Source: Deltaproteobacteria bacterium (GTDB lineage: Bacteria > Bdellovibrionota_B > Oligoflexia > Oligoflexales > Bog-1112). From it: 5,597 bases of DNA. Location: assembly GCA_003136475.1 (NCBI GenBank), contig PLEQ01000066.1:1-5597 (forward strand), written 5' to 3'. The position numbers and the translations under genes were made by a program. The notes beneath the pieces are model-generated. The model was given only the letters and a program-made list of their open reading frames with translations, was not told where the DNA came from and searched no databases. Below, piece by piece: positions 1 to 5,597 of this stretch (position 1 is its first letter; each line of letters starts with the position of its first letter).

Positions 1-1667
1 TCACCAAAAGCTTCTTCCGAAATACGCACTTTGTGACCTTTGGCTTCTAGGGCCTTACGGACACTTTCCGTCAACGCTCCTTCCTCTACTGCTAACTCGT
101 CGGGCAACCACTGGTGGTGGATACGCGGCGCATTGACAGCTTCAAACAACGGCATGCGAAAGTCGATAAGATTGATGAGCGTCTGCAAAGTTGCAGTAAT
201 AATATGAGGGCCACCGGGCGAACCCAAGATCCATTGTAAATTGTTTTTGTTATCGAAGACCATCGTCGGTGACATCGAGGACAGCATAGTTTTGCCAGGT
301 TCAATAGCATTGGCGTCACTGCCAAGCAACCCGTAGACATTGGGACTACCGGGTTTAACGGCAAAGTCATCCATTTCGTTATTGAGCACAACTCCTGCTA
401 CCGTCAGACCGGAACCAAAAGTGGCATTGATGGTCTGCGTAGTGCTGACGGCGTTCCCCCACCGATCTATGACTGAAATATGGGTCGTCGATCGCGATTC
501 GTAAGGATAAGGATCACCAGCTGAGAGCTGCTGTGACGGACTGGCTTTTTCCGGATCGATCGTTCGCCGTAGACCTAAGGCATAGTCTTTAGCTAGCAAT
601 CCTTTCAAAGGAACTTTGGCGAAAGCCGGGTCGCCTAAGTAACGTGCGCGATCGGCAAAAGCTCGGCGCATACTTTCTGCTAGCAAGTGGGCATAAGCGA
701 GCGAATTATGTCCCATGAACGAAATTTTATCGTTCGAGAGCATGTTGAGAATTTCGATAATGTGTACACCGCCTGAAGAGGGTGGTGGCATTCCCACAAT
801 CCGATAAGCCCGATAGTTCCCCTCAATCGGTTCGTGCTCCTGCACTTTATAGGTGCTCAAATCTTTCGAGGTGATCAAACCTTTCAATCGCTTCATTTCC
901 TTGGTGAGCGCACTGGCAAAGTCACCTTGATAGAAAATCTTTTTGCCTTGACTTGCAATGAGCCGCAGCGTGTGCGCCAACTCCGCTTGAACCAGTATGT
1001 CTCCCGGGTGAGGCACGCGATCGTGCGGTAGAAAAATTTTGCGACTTTCCGGGAAGGCTGCGAGGACCTGCTTTCGTTCTTCAATACTTTTTGATAATGC
1101 GGGATAGACTTTGAAGCCTTGTTCAGCAATAGCAATAGCCGGTGCCATCACTTTGGCAAGTGTGAGTGAGCCAAATTTTTGATGAATATCGATGAGACCT
1201 GCCACTAGACCAGGCACCCCAACCGCGAGCGGACCATCGGTAGATGCAGGACCGAGAACTTTTCCGGCAGAGCTAAATTTTTTCAGACTGCCATCTTTAT
1301 TGAGAAACATCGTGCGTGTCGCAGCTAAGGGCGCCCGTTCACGAAAATCATAAATACGAGCTTTGCTCTCGAGGTTTCTATAGAGGAGCATAAAGCCTCC
1401 ACCGCCCAGTCCGGTGGATTGTGGGCGCACGACGGAGATTACAAATGATGCGGCGACCGCAGCATCCACAGCATTCCCACCCTGTTTCAAAATGGCAACG
1501 CCAGCCTCTGAGGCAAGCGGATGAGCTGCTGCAACGACACCATTGTGCGCTTCAACAGCATGCGTCGGAAGAGCTTTTGGCTGCGGAGGCGATGAGACTG
1601 CAAAAACGGACGCAAGACAACTCGACAAAAACACTGAGAATAGGGAGAAGACAGTCAGGCCCCGCAT
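1..1667 (-). CDS. ggt: Gamma-glutamyltransferase precursor (GGT), C-terminus cut by window edge
   Basis: This enzyme cleaves the gamma-glutamyl bond of glutathione and related compounds and transfers the glutamyl group to water or an acceptor; bacterial members act in the periplasm or outside the cell. 555 codons are visible, and the family's usual length of about 580 suggests only a few dozen residues are lost. Residues 1-23 form a signal peptide (VFA site after A23). DFRERAP (107-113) holds the substrate-binding Arg. STTH (393-396) marks the self-cleavage site, with T394 as the expected nucleophile of the small subunit. NATFG (414-418), NNEMDDF (429-435), the lid loop PGSPNVYG (439-446), LSSMSP (462-467) and GSPGG (482-486) complete the pocket. 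All key residues are present, so it should be active. I chose ATG 1667 over ATG 1676 because AGGA lies 8 bases upstream of it, whereas it would abut the earlier ATG. Transcribed divergently from the lipoprotein gene. Confidence 0.95.
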   Translation of the reverse strand, partial: MRGLTVFSLFSVFLSSCLASVFAVSSPPQPKALPTHAVEAHNGVVAAAHPLASEAGVAILKQGGNAVDAAVAASFVISVVRPQSTGLGGGGFMLLYRNLESKARIYDFRERAPLAATRTMFLNKDGSLKKFSSAGKVLGPASTDGPLAVGVPGLVAGLIDIHQKFGSLTLAKVMAPAIAIAEQGFKVYPALSKSIEERKQVLAAFPESRKIFLPHDRVPHPGDILVQAELAHTLRLIASQGKKIFYQGDFASALTKEMKRLKGLITSKDLSTYKVQEHEPIEGNYRAYRIVGMPPPSSGGVHIIEILNMLSNDKISFMGHNSLAYAHLLAESMRRAFADRARYLGDPAFAKVPLKGLLAKDYALGLRRTIDPEKASPSQQLSAGDPYPYESRSTTHISVIDRWGNAVSTTQTINATFGSGLTVAGVVLNNEMDDFAVKPGSPNVYGLLGSDANAIEPGKTMLSSMSPTMVFDNKNNLQWILGSPGGPHIITATLQTLINLIDFRMPLFEAVNAPRIHHQWLPDELAVEEGALTESVRKALEAKGHKVRISEEAFG

Positions 1668-1860
1668 TTCTTCCATCCTTTTTGAATTGGGAACATTGTT
1701 TATCCACAAATATTTTTCTCTGAAGCTGGGTGTCACGCAAGACTATTCCCGGAACTTATGGCTAGCCTTAGAGAGTGCATCTTACAGCCCCGCCCATGAG
1801 GCATTTCCAAGAAGCCTTATTTTTGATATGATGCCATCGTCTTTTGAGGAGGGAATTTTT
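1668..1860. promoter_or_regulatory. Divergent intergenic region between ggt and the lipoprotein gene
   Basis: This 193-base gap must carry the promoters of both flanking genes. On the plus strand TATGAT (1827-1832) is a good -10 element, with TTCCAA (1804-1809) as a poor -35 at 17-base spacing; transcription would start a little over 20 bases before the ATG at 1861. GAGGAGGG (1846-1853) is a strong ribosome binding site for that gene. On the minus strand the AT-rich stretch near 1695-1720 is the likeliest place for a ggt promoter, but I see no clear hexamers. A perfect DnaA-box 9-mer, TTATCCACA, lies at 1700-1708. Promoter calls are by eye only. Confidence 0.45.
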
Positions 1861-2673
1861 ATGCAATCGAAAGTCTTATCAAAGTTCTCACAAACGTCAA
1901 CGGTCTTATCTTGGCCAACCTTAGGGTATGCAAGTTGGCGCATCTTAGTCCTTTCCGCATTGACTTTGCATTTAGGATGTCAGCCTGTTTCCGACTCTGC
2001 GCAGGCATCGTGTCCTCTCAAGCCTGGGGATTATCCGGCTCAGTCGGTCGCTTACCAAGGCGATCACGGAATCTATGAACTGATGCTGCTCAATGCACCG
2101 GCTTGTGTGCGTCAGCCGATAAAGCTGAAGAGCTTGCGACTGGCTCGGTTCGCAGATGAAAAAACGACCGAGAAAGTGAAATTGAGTTATGACGGAGAAG
2201 AAAATTCCACGCTCTATATGGCTGAGGATTTTCAAATCGCCATGACCCAAACGGTCACCGAGAATGGGGTCAGTCGCCAGCAGTCCGGGTCTTGGAGTCC
2301 TTTCCTGACCGGACTTGCCGGTGGTGTTGCGGGAGGTATTGCAGGCAATATGTTAGGGCGAGCGCTCTTTAACAAACCTCAGCACTATACACCGCCACCC
2401 ATGACGCCCGGCAATAGCCAAGTGCGTGGCTATGGAGGTGTCGGGGATACGCGCGAAGGCGCTGTGCGGAGTTACCAGCAAAATTATGCTATGCGACCCA
2501 AGCCAGCCGCGCCTGCTGCGAGTGGGCTAAGTCCTAGTTCCCAACCTGCAGCTGGAAAAAGTTCGTTTTTCAAAACGCGTTCAGACAGCAGTGCCAACCC
2601 ACGAGCGGGGGCGGTACGTTCTTATCAGCCTTCAGGCGCCAAGCGCAGCTTCTTTAAAAGTCGTCGACGCTAG
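1861..2673 (+). CDS. Unrecognised probable lipoprotein with glycine zipper and repeated C-terminal motifs
   Basis: I do not recognise this 270-residue protein. ATG 1861 is chosen because GAGGAGGG sits 7 bases upstream and a hydrophobic segment follows; the frame is open further upstream, but that stretch overlaps the ggt start. After a long N-region, residues 27-39 are hydrophobic and end in LHLGC, so Cys40 could be lipidated, although His at the -3 position is atypical for a lipobox. C51 and C82 could form a disulfide. Residues 83-135 are a charged, probably folded region. Residues 151-167 (GLAGGVAGGIAGNMLGR) form a glycine zipper typical of small membrane-inserting segments. The tail from about 172 is rich in Pro, Ser, Ala and Gly and strongly basic, with two AVRSYQ and two SFFK motifs, ending in Arg. 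The layout (lipoprotein signal, Gly-rich middle, low-complexity tail) loosely recalls the YgiB/DUF1190 family, but I would not assign it. Probably co-transcribed with the following small gene. Confidence 0.8.
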   Translation: MQSKVLSKFSQTSTVLSWPTLGYASWRILVLSALTLHLGCQPVSDSAQASCPLKPGDYPAQSVAYQGDHGIYELMLLNAPACVRQPIKLKSLRLARFADEKTTEKVKLSYDGEENSTLYMAEDFQIAMTQTVTENGVSRQQSGSWSPFLTGLAGGVAGGIAGNMLGRALFNKPQHYTPPPMTPGNSQVRGYGGVGDTREGAVRSYQQNYAMRPKPAAPAASGLSPSSQPAAGKSSFFKTRSDSSANPRAGAVRSYQPSGAKRSFFKSRRR

Positions 2674-2715
2674 TTCCAAATTTCCTGATCTCATTTGTAT
2701 TCTAAGGAGAGATGT

Positions 2716-2907
2716 ATGTTCCAAGTTCTGATACGCAGTCCTGAAGGTGAAGAGGTTGAATTGATGGCAACTGAGGAAAACCGCTTCGGTGCGGGTGCTG
2801 AGCTCGGTGCCAAAGCCCTGTTGAATTTGTTTCGCGACGAAATGGATCTCGAAGAAGGTTATTCGATCGTGGTGAAGAGAGATGGGGAACGTTTTAACTT
2901 CCAGTGA
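2716..2907 (+). CDS. Unrecognised 63-residue acidic protein
   Basis: A small protein of unknown function. ATG 2716 is preceded by AAGGAGAG (2704-2711) at ideal spacing, which argues strongly that it is translated; an in-frame TTG at 2695 would put that Shine-Dalgarno inside the coding region and is rejected. The protein has no signal peptide, membrane segment or cysteine. It opens with a beta-like stretch (FQVLIRSPEG), has a central helix-like region around residues 29-43 (AELGAKALLNLFRDE in outline) and ends with a second beta-like stretch (YSIVVKRDGERFNF), so a compact alpha/beta fold is plausible. It is rich in Glu and Asp, opposite in charge to the basic tail of the upstream lipoprotein. 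It lies 42 bases after that gene on the same strand, and is convergent with the Lol permease. Confidence 0.75.
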   Translation: MFQVLIRSPEGEEVELMATEENRFGAGAELGAKALLNLFRDEMDLEEGYSIVVKRDGERFNFQ

Positions 2908-2933
2908 TAGCCTTCACGCCGTGATAGCCTCAC
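2904..2933. repeat. Short direct repeat at the convergent gene junction
   Basis: GTGATAGCCT occurs at 2904-2913 and again at 2921-2930, a 17-base period, each copy followed by TCAC or CAC. The first copy includes the TGA stop of the small gene, and the second provides another TGA. Each unit can also fold as a tiny hairpin (GTGA/TCAC, 4 bp). No T-run follows on either strand, so I do not call it an intrinsic terminator. It looks like a small local duplication in a 34-base convergent gap. Confidence 0.6.
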
Positions 2934-2941
2934 ACCCGGAC

Positions 2942-4192
2942 TTATTTCTCAGCTAGCCCCTGGGTCGGCGTTACTTTTGTCGCAATCCAAGCCGGATACA
3001 GTCCGGCAAGACTGGCAATCACGACACCCCCACCTGCCACACCCAAATAGACCCGCCAATCATATTGCACCGGAAGTTTAGCCAAGAGGTAGATGTCTGG
3101 CAGATCGACAATACGATAGTTCCCGATGATGTAGCCTAAGACCAGAGCCAGCAGCACACCTAAGAGGCCTCCGAAAAAGCCCATAAAAGTGCCTTGCTTT
3201 AAGAAGAGCAGAAGAATTTGATCGTTCGGTGAACCGAGAGCCTTGAAAAGAGAGATCTCGCGTTGCTTTTGAGTAACGGTAACAAAGAGCGCAGTCAAAA
3301 TATTAAAGCTCGCAACAAACGCTATGATAGCAACGATCAGCGAAATCACGAGGCGTTCATTGCGCATCGCTTCGAAGATATTGCGATTGTAGGATTGCCA
3401 CTCTTTAACCGTTAGATTGTAGTGCTCATCGAGCTGTTTGGCAATTTCAGCACTTTTGTAAGCGTCTTTGAGGCCTATCTCGATGCCGGTTACTACATCG
3501 CCCATGTTGAAGAGTCTTTGCGCTGCCGGAATGCTCAGAATGACCAGCTTCACATCATAGTGCTGCAGCCCCGAATCATAGACCCCGACAATTTTGAAAC
3601 GCTGCACATCTCCGAAAGGGTCTTCCGAACTTTCCGAACGCGGCGCAATGAGTTCAATGGTATCTCCGACTTTGGAATCCATGATTTCAAGCAGCCGAAT
3701 GCCCACGATGATCGAGGGCATTTCTGGTAGTGCTTCACCATGCGCCGCGTGCGTGATTTCAGATTGGAGCAGATCGAGCGAGCTGATAGGCCGCACGATG
3801 TTCGCCAAGTCCTGGACTTTCTGCCGTTTGACGGGATCAATCCCACGGACAAGCACCGCATGGATCATAGCGCCTTTGCGGCTCATCGTTTCAGAATGAA
3901 TAAAGGGGGAAACGCCGGTAATTTCCGGACCGACGTATTCGCGAACCTTTTCATCCCACTTTTCATAATCATGCATACCGGCTGGAAAGCGGTACATGAG
4001 AATGTGAGCATTGGCTGTCAAAAACCGGTTGCGGAGCTCGGTTTCAAAACCATTGATGACACTCAGTACGACGATCATGGTCGCAACCCCGATCCCTATA
4101 CCGACGATCGAGAGTGTCGTGATCCATGACAAGAAACGCTGTTCTCTTTGACTGCTAAGAAATCTGAGGGCTGCGAAAGAAGAGAAATCCAT
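2942..4192 (-). CDS. lolC: Lipoprotein-releasing ABC transporter permease, LolC/LolE family
   Basis: Inner-membrane permease of the Lol system, which uses ATP hydrolysis by LolD to extract mature lipoproteins from the inner membrane and pass them to the carrier LolA. The 416 residues match the family's usual length of about 400-415. A short cytoplasmic N-terminus (FAALRFLSSQREQRF) leads into TM1 (about 23-46, ending VLSVINGFE), then a large periplasmic domain (about 47-275), TM2 (about 280-304), the cytoplasmic coupling segment QKQREISLFKALG (308-320), TM3 (about 326-356) and TM4 (about 381-403), ending in the typical YPAWIATKVTPTQGL. ATG 4192 is favoured over ATG 4213: GGAG lies 9 bases upstream, and translation would restart 5 bases after the hemB stop. 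LolC and LolE cannot be told apart here; many Proteobacteria have a single such permease. No lolD is visible next to it, which is unusual but not decisive. Confidence 0.93.
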   Translation of the reverse strand: MDFSSFAALRFLSSQREQRFLSWITTLSIVGIGIGVATMIVVLSVINGFETELRNRFLTANAHILMYRFPAGMHDYEKWDEKVREYVGPEITGVSPFIHSETMSRKGAMIHAVLVRGIDPVKRQKVQDLANIVRPISSLDLLQSEITHAAHGEALPEMPSIIVGIRLLEIMDSKVGDTIELIAPRSESSEDPFGDVQRFKIVGVYDSGLQHYDVKLVILSIPAAQRLFNMGDVVTGIEIGLKDAYKSAEIAKQLDEHYNLTVKEWQSYNRNIFEAMRNERLVISLIVAIIAFVASFNILTALFVTVTQKQREISLFKALGSPNDQILLLFLKQGTFMGFFGGLLGVLLALVLGYIIGNYRIVDLPDIYLLAKLPVQYDWRVYLGVAGGGVVIASLAGLYPAWIATKVTPTQGLAEK

Positions 4193-4197
4193 TCCAC

Positions 4198-5193
4198 CTA
4201 ACTCCGAAGCCATTGGGCAGCTTCTAGTGCATAATAGCTAAGGATAGCATCGCAACCAGCCCGCTTGAAACTGAGAAGTGTTTCCAGCACGCAGGTCTTC
4301 TCATCTAGAAAGCCATTGCGAGCTGCAGACTTCAACATGGCATATTCACCGCTGACTTGATACGCGAACGTTGGGACACGAAACGCTTCTTTAACGCGTC
4401 GCACTATATCCAAGTACGGTAGTCCTGGTTTTATCATAACTATATCGGCGCCTTCCTGGATGTCGAGGGCGACTTCATGCAGAGCCTCATCGCCATTTGC
4501 CGGATCCATTTGGTAGCTTTTCTTATCGGCACCCTTTAGCGACGCGGATGAGCCCACCGCATCACGAAAGGGCCCATAAAAACCAGACGCATATTTGGCA
4601 GAATAGGCCAGAATCTTCGTGTTGATAAAGGCATTGTCATCAAGGATTTTACGAATAGCCCCGATCCGCCCATCCATCATGTCGGAAGGGGCCAGAATAT
4701 CGATCCCCGCGGCCGCCTGGTTCACCGCCTGGCGCGTGAGGATCGCGACACTCTCATCATTCGCCACATAGCCATCGCGCAGCACGCCGTCATGGCCATG
4801 GTTGGTGTAGGGGTCGAGCGCCACATCCCCCACCAGCGCGATCTGCGGATAATGATCCTTCAGCAGCCGCGCCGCCCGGCAGATGAGATTCCGCTCATTC
4901 AGCGCCTCCGTCCCCTCCGCGTCCTTCTGCTCCGGCGGTGTCGCCGGAAACAGCGCGATCGCCGGGATCCCCAACCGCGCCGCCTCGGCCACATGTTTCG
5001 CCAGCCCATCCAGCCCCACGCGGACCACGCCCGGCATGGAGCCGATCGCCTGCGGCTCGCCGCCGCCTTCCCGGATAAAAATCGGCCAGATCAGATCATC
5101 CACGGACAACCGATGCTCCGCCACCAGCCTCCTGGTCGCATCATCAAAGCGGTTCCGGCGCAGGCGCGTGGACGGGTATGTTCTTGTTATCAT
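4198..5193 (-). CDS. hemB: Delta-aminolevulinic acid dehydratase (porphobilinogen synthase), aspartate-type metal site
   Basis: Cytoplasmic enzyme that condenses two 5-aminolevulinate molecules into porphobilinogen, the first common step of tetrapyrrole (haem) synthesis. From ATG 5193 it is 331 residues, full length for the family. The Schiff-base lysines are K200 in SAKYAS and K255 in MIKPG. The metal motif reads DVALDPYTNHGHDG (123-136): A125, D127 and D135 stand where zinc-dependent enzymes have three cysteines, so this is the zinc-independent, magnesium-type enzyme known from Pseudomonas and Bradyrhizobium. The flexible N-terminal arm (TRLRRNRF) that holds the octamer together is present. 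AGGG lies 7 bases before ATG 5193; a TTG at 5199 is in frame but less well placed. The gene is 5 bases upstream of the Lol permease, and its last codons contain that gene's Shine-Dalgarno. Oddity: GC content and codon choice change abruptly near residue 179 (position 4660), from GC-rich in the 5' half to mixed in the 3' half. Confidence 0.97.
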   Translation of the reverse strand: MITRTYPSTRLRRNRFDDATRRLVAEHRLSVDDLIWPIFIREGGGEPQAIGSMPGVVRVGLDGLAKHVAEAARLGIPAIALFPATPPEQKDAEGTEALNERNLICRAARLLKDHYPQIALVGDVALDPYTNHGHDGVLRDGYVANDESVAILTRQAVNQAAAGIDILAPSDMMDGRIGAIRKILDDNAFINTKILAYSAKYASGFYGPFRDAVGSSASLKGADKKSYQMDPANGDEALHEVALDIQEGADIVMIKPGLPYLDIVRRVKEAFRVPTFAYQVSGEYAMLKSAARNGFLDEKTCVLETLLSFKRAGCDAILSYYALEAAQWLRS

Positions 5194-5254
5194 GCGCAAA
5201 CCCTAACCGGCTTTCGGACAATTTGCGAGAGCGCGAACGGGCGCGAAATTGCGT

Positions 5255-5284
5255 TTGACTCAGCCGCGCCCGCCCGGCTAACTA
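5255..5284 (+). promoter_or_regulatory. Possible sigma70-type promoter of the NRAMP gene
   Basis: TTGACT (5255-5260) is a near-consensus -35 hexamer. The matching -10 would be TAACTA (5279-5284) after an 18-base spacer, which is weak. Transcription would begin around 5291, directly before or within the Fur-like palindrome, the classical position for repression by blocking polymerase. This is a by-eye call. Confidence 0.35.
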
Positions 5285-5292
5285 TTGGCCAA

Positions 5293-5315
5293 CAACTGAG
5301 AATGATTATCAGTTG
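5293..5315. promoter_or_regulatory. Fur-family operator (iron or manganese box) in the hemB/NRAMP divergent region
   Basis: A 23-base dyad centred on G5304 pairs at 10 of 11 positions; its only mismatch is G5300/A5308. Its core, TGAGAATGATTATCA (5297-5311), fits the 7-1-7 Fur consensus (TGATAATNATTATCA) with one difference. It lies 16 bases before the NRAMP start codon and just after a possible promoter, and about 100 bases upstream of the hemB start on the opposite strand. Fur represses iron uptake genes with iron bound; in many Alphaproteobacteria a close relative, Mur, does the same with manganese through similar sites. Which regulator binds here cannot be decided from the sequence. Confidence 0.75.
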
Positions 5316-5331
5316 CAAATTCGGAGTGCCC

Positions 5332-5597
5332 ATGTCGTCGATCGCCAAGAAGCAAAAAGCCGTTGAGCAGACTGCCAAGAAGACGCTTTTCACCCGCCTG
5401 CCTTGGCTCGCCGTCTTCGGCCCCGGCCTCGTCGTCATGCTGGCCGACACCGATGTCGGCTCCATCATCACCGCCGGGCAAAGCGGCGTGCAATGGGGCT
5501 ACAAGCTCCTCCTCGTCCAGGTCATCCTCATCCCGATCCTCTATATCGTGCAGGAGCTCACCGTCCGCCTCGGCATCTTCACCGGCCGCGGCCATGG
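5332..5597 (+). CDS. NRAMP-family divalent metal transporter, N-terminal part (cut by window edge)
   Basis: First 88 residues of a proton-coupled inner-membrane transporter, probably for Mn2+ or Fe2+; full members have about 400-450 residues and 10-12 membrane helices. After a basic cytoplasmic N-terminus (residues 1-22) comes TM1 with GPGLVVMLADTD (30-41), aligning with the family pattern GPG...DPGN, then QSGVQWGYKLL (50-60), matching the family's QAGAQFGY stretch, and TM2 (about 58-74), followed by QELTVRLGIFTG. The family's metal-binding DPGN is DVGS here (41-44): Asp is kept, but Ser replaces the Asn ligand. ATG 5332 follows GGAG (5323-5326) at 5 bases. The Fur-like palindrome directly upstream independently supports a role in iron or manganese uptake. 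Codon use is GC-rich, like the 5' half of hemB. Substrate is inferred, not shown. Confidence 0.88.
   Translation, partial: MSSIAKKQKAVEQTAKKTLFTRLPWLAVFGPGLVVMLADTDVGSIITAGQSGVQWGYKLLLVQVILIPILYIVQELTVRLGIFTGRGH

Noticed and set aside
834..1135. Small open frames on both strands within ggt
   Set aside because: They are out of frame with an intact, motif-complete gamma-glutamyltransferase.
1799..1826. Possible intrinsic terminator: AGGC/GCCT hairpin followed by TATTTTT
   Set aside because: The stem is only 4 bp with an 11-base loop, and no plus-strand gene ends upstream of it.
1543..1860. Upstream in-frame extension of the lipoprotein reading frame
   Set aside because: It overlaps the start of ggt on the other strand, lacks a Shine-Dalgarno, and would bury the signal peptide; ATG 1861 has a strong ribosome binding site and is followed by the hydrophobic leader.
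3740..4129. 129-residue plus-strand open frame
   Set aside because: It lies wholly antisense to the well-supported Lol permease, has no recognisable features, and is the expected by-product of that gene's codon pattern.
5190..5200. TTG start for hemB at 5199
   Set aside because: ATG 5193 is two codons downstream and lies 7 bases from AGGG, a better-placed start; the difference is only two residues.
5219..5251. Inverted repeat CAATTT/AAATTG in the hemB leader region
   Set aside because: The clean pairing is 6 bp and AT-rich with a long loop; no known element matches and chance occurrence is likely.
5278..5595. Acidic minus-strand open frame at the right edge
   Set aside because: It is antisense to the NRAMP gene and its Asp/Glu-rich composition is the complement of GC-rich hydrophobic codons; it would also run through the Fur-like operator.

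Overview
The window carries five protein-coding genes plus one very small one, tightly packed, with a divergent or convergent junction between most neighbours. It looks like a proteobacterial chromosome. Both a lipoprotein-release permease and a probable lipoprotein point to a Gram-negative envelope. The HemB protein is the aspartate-type enzyme, with YQMDP and MIKPG motifs, as commonly seen in Alphaproteobacteria. I cannot name the genus. The left 4.6 kb is about 50% GC with mixed codon use. The right end is mostly 60-70% GC with strong G/C preference at third positions.

Layout. (1) 3-1667, minus: gamma-glutamyltransferase, missing only its last residues at the left edge. (2) 1668-1860: divergent intergenic region. 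(3) 1861-2673, plus: an unrecognised 270-residue probable lipoprotein with a glycine-zipper segment, followed 42 bases later by (4) 2716-2907, plus: an unrecognised 63-residue acidic protein; the two probably form an operon. (5) 2942-4192, minus: a LolC/LolE-type permease, convergent with the small gene. (6) 4198-5193, minus: hemB, which ends 5 bases before the permease start, so hemB and lolC are probably co-transcribed and translationally coupled. (7) 5194-5331: divergent region with a 23-bp palindrome that matches a Fur-type operator. (8) 5332-5597, plus: the start of an NRAMP-family divalent metal transporter, cut by the right edge.

The genes do not form one obvious pathway. The closest thing to a functional module is haem synthesis (hemB) and metal uptake (NRAMP), divergently transcribed around a shared Fur-like operator. 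The envelope genes (secreted GGT, probable lipoprotein, Lol permease) are a loose second theme.

The most unusual observation is a sharp composition break inside hemB near position 4660. The 5' half of the gene is about 67% GC and the 3' half about 50%, yet the reading frame and the protein are intact. Either hemB is a natural recombinant marking the edge of transferred DNA, or the contig joins two genomes at the gene's most conserved motif. I see no CRISPR array, insertion sequence, tRNA or rRNA, and I did not find a convincing new multi-gene system.
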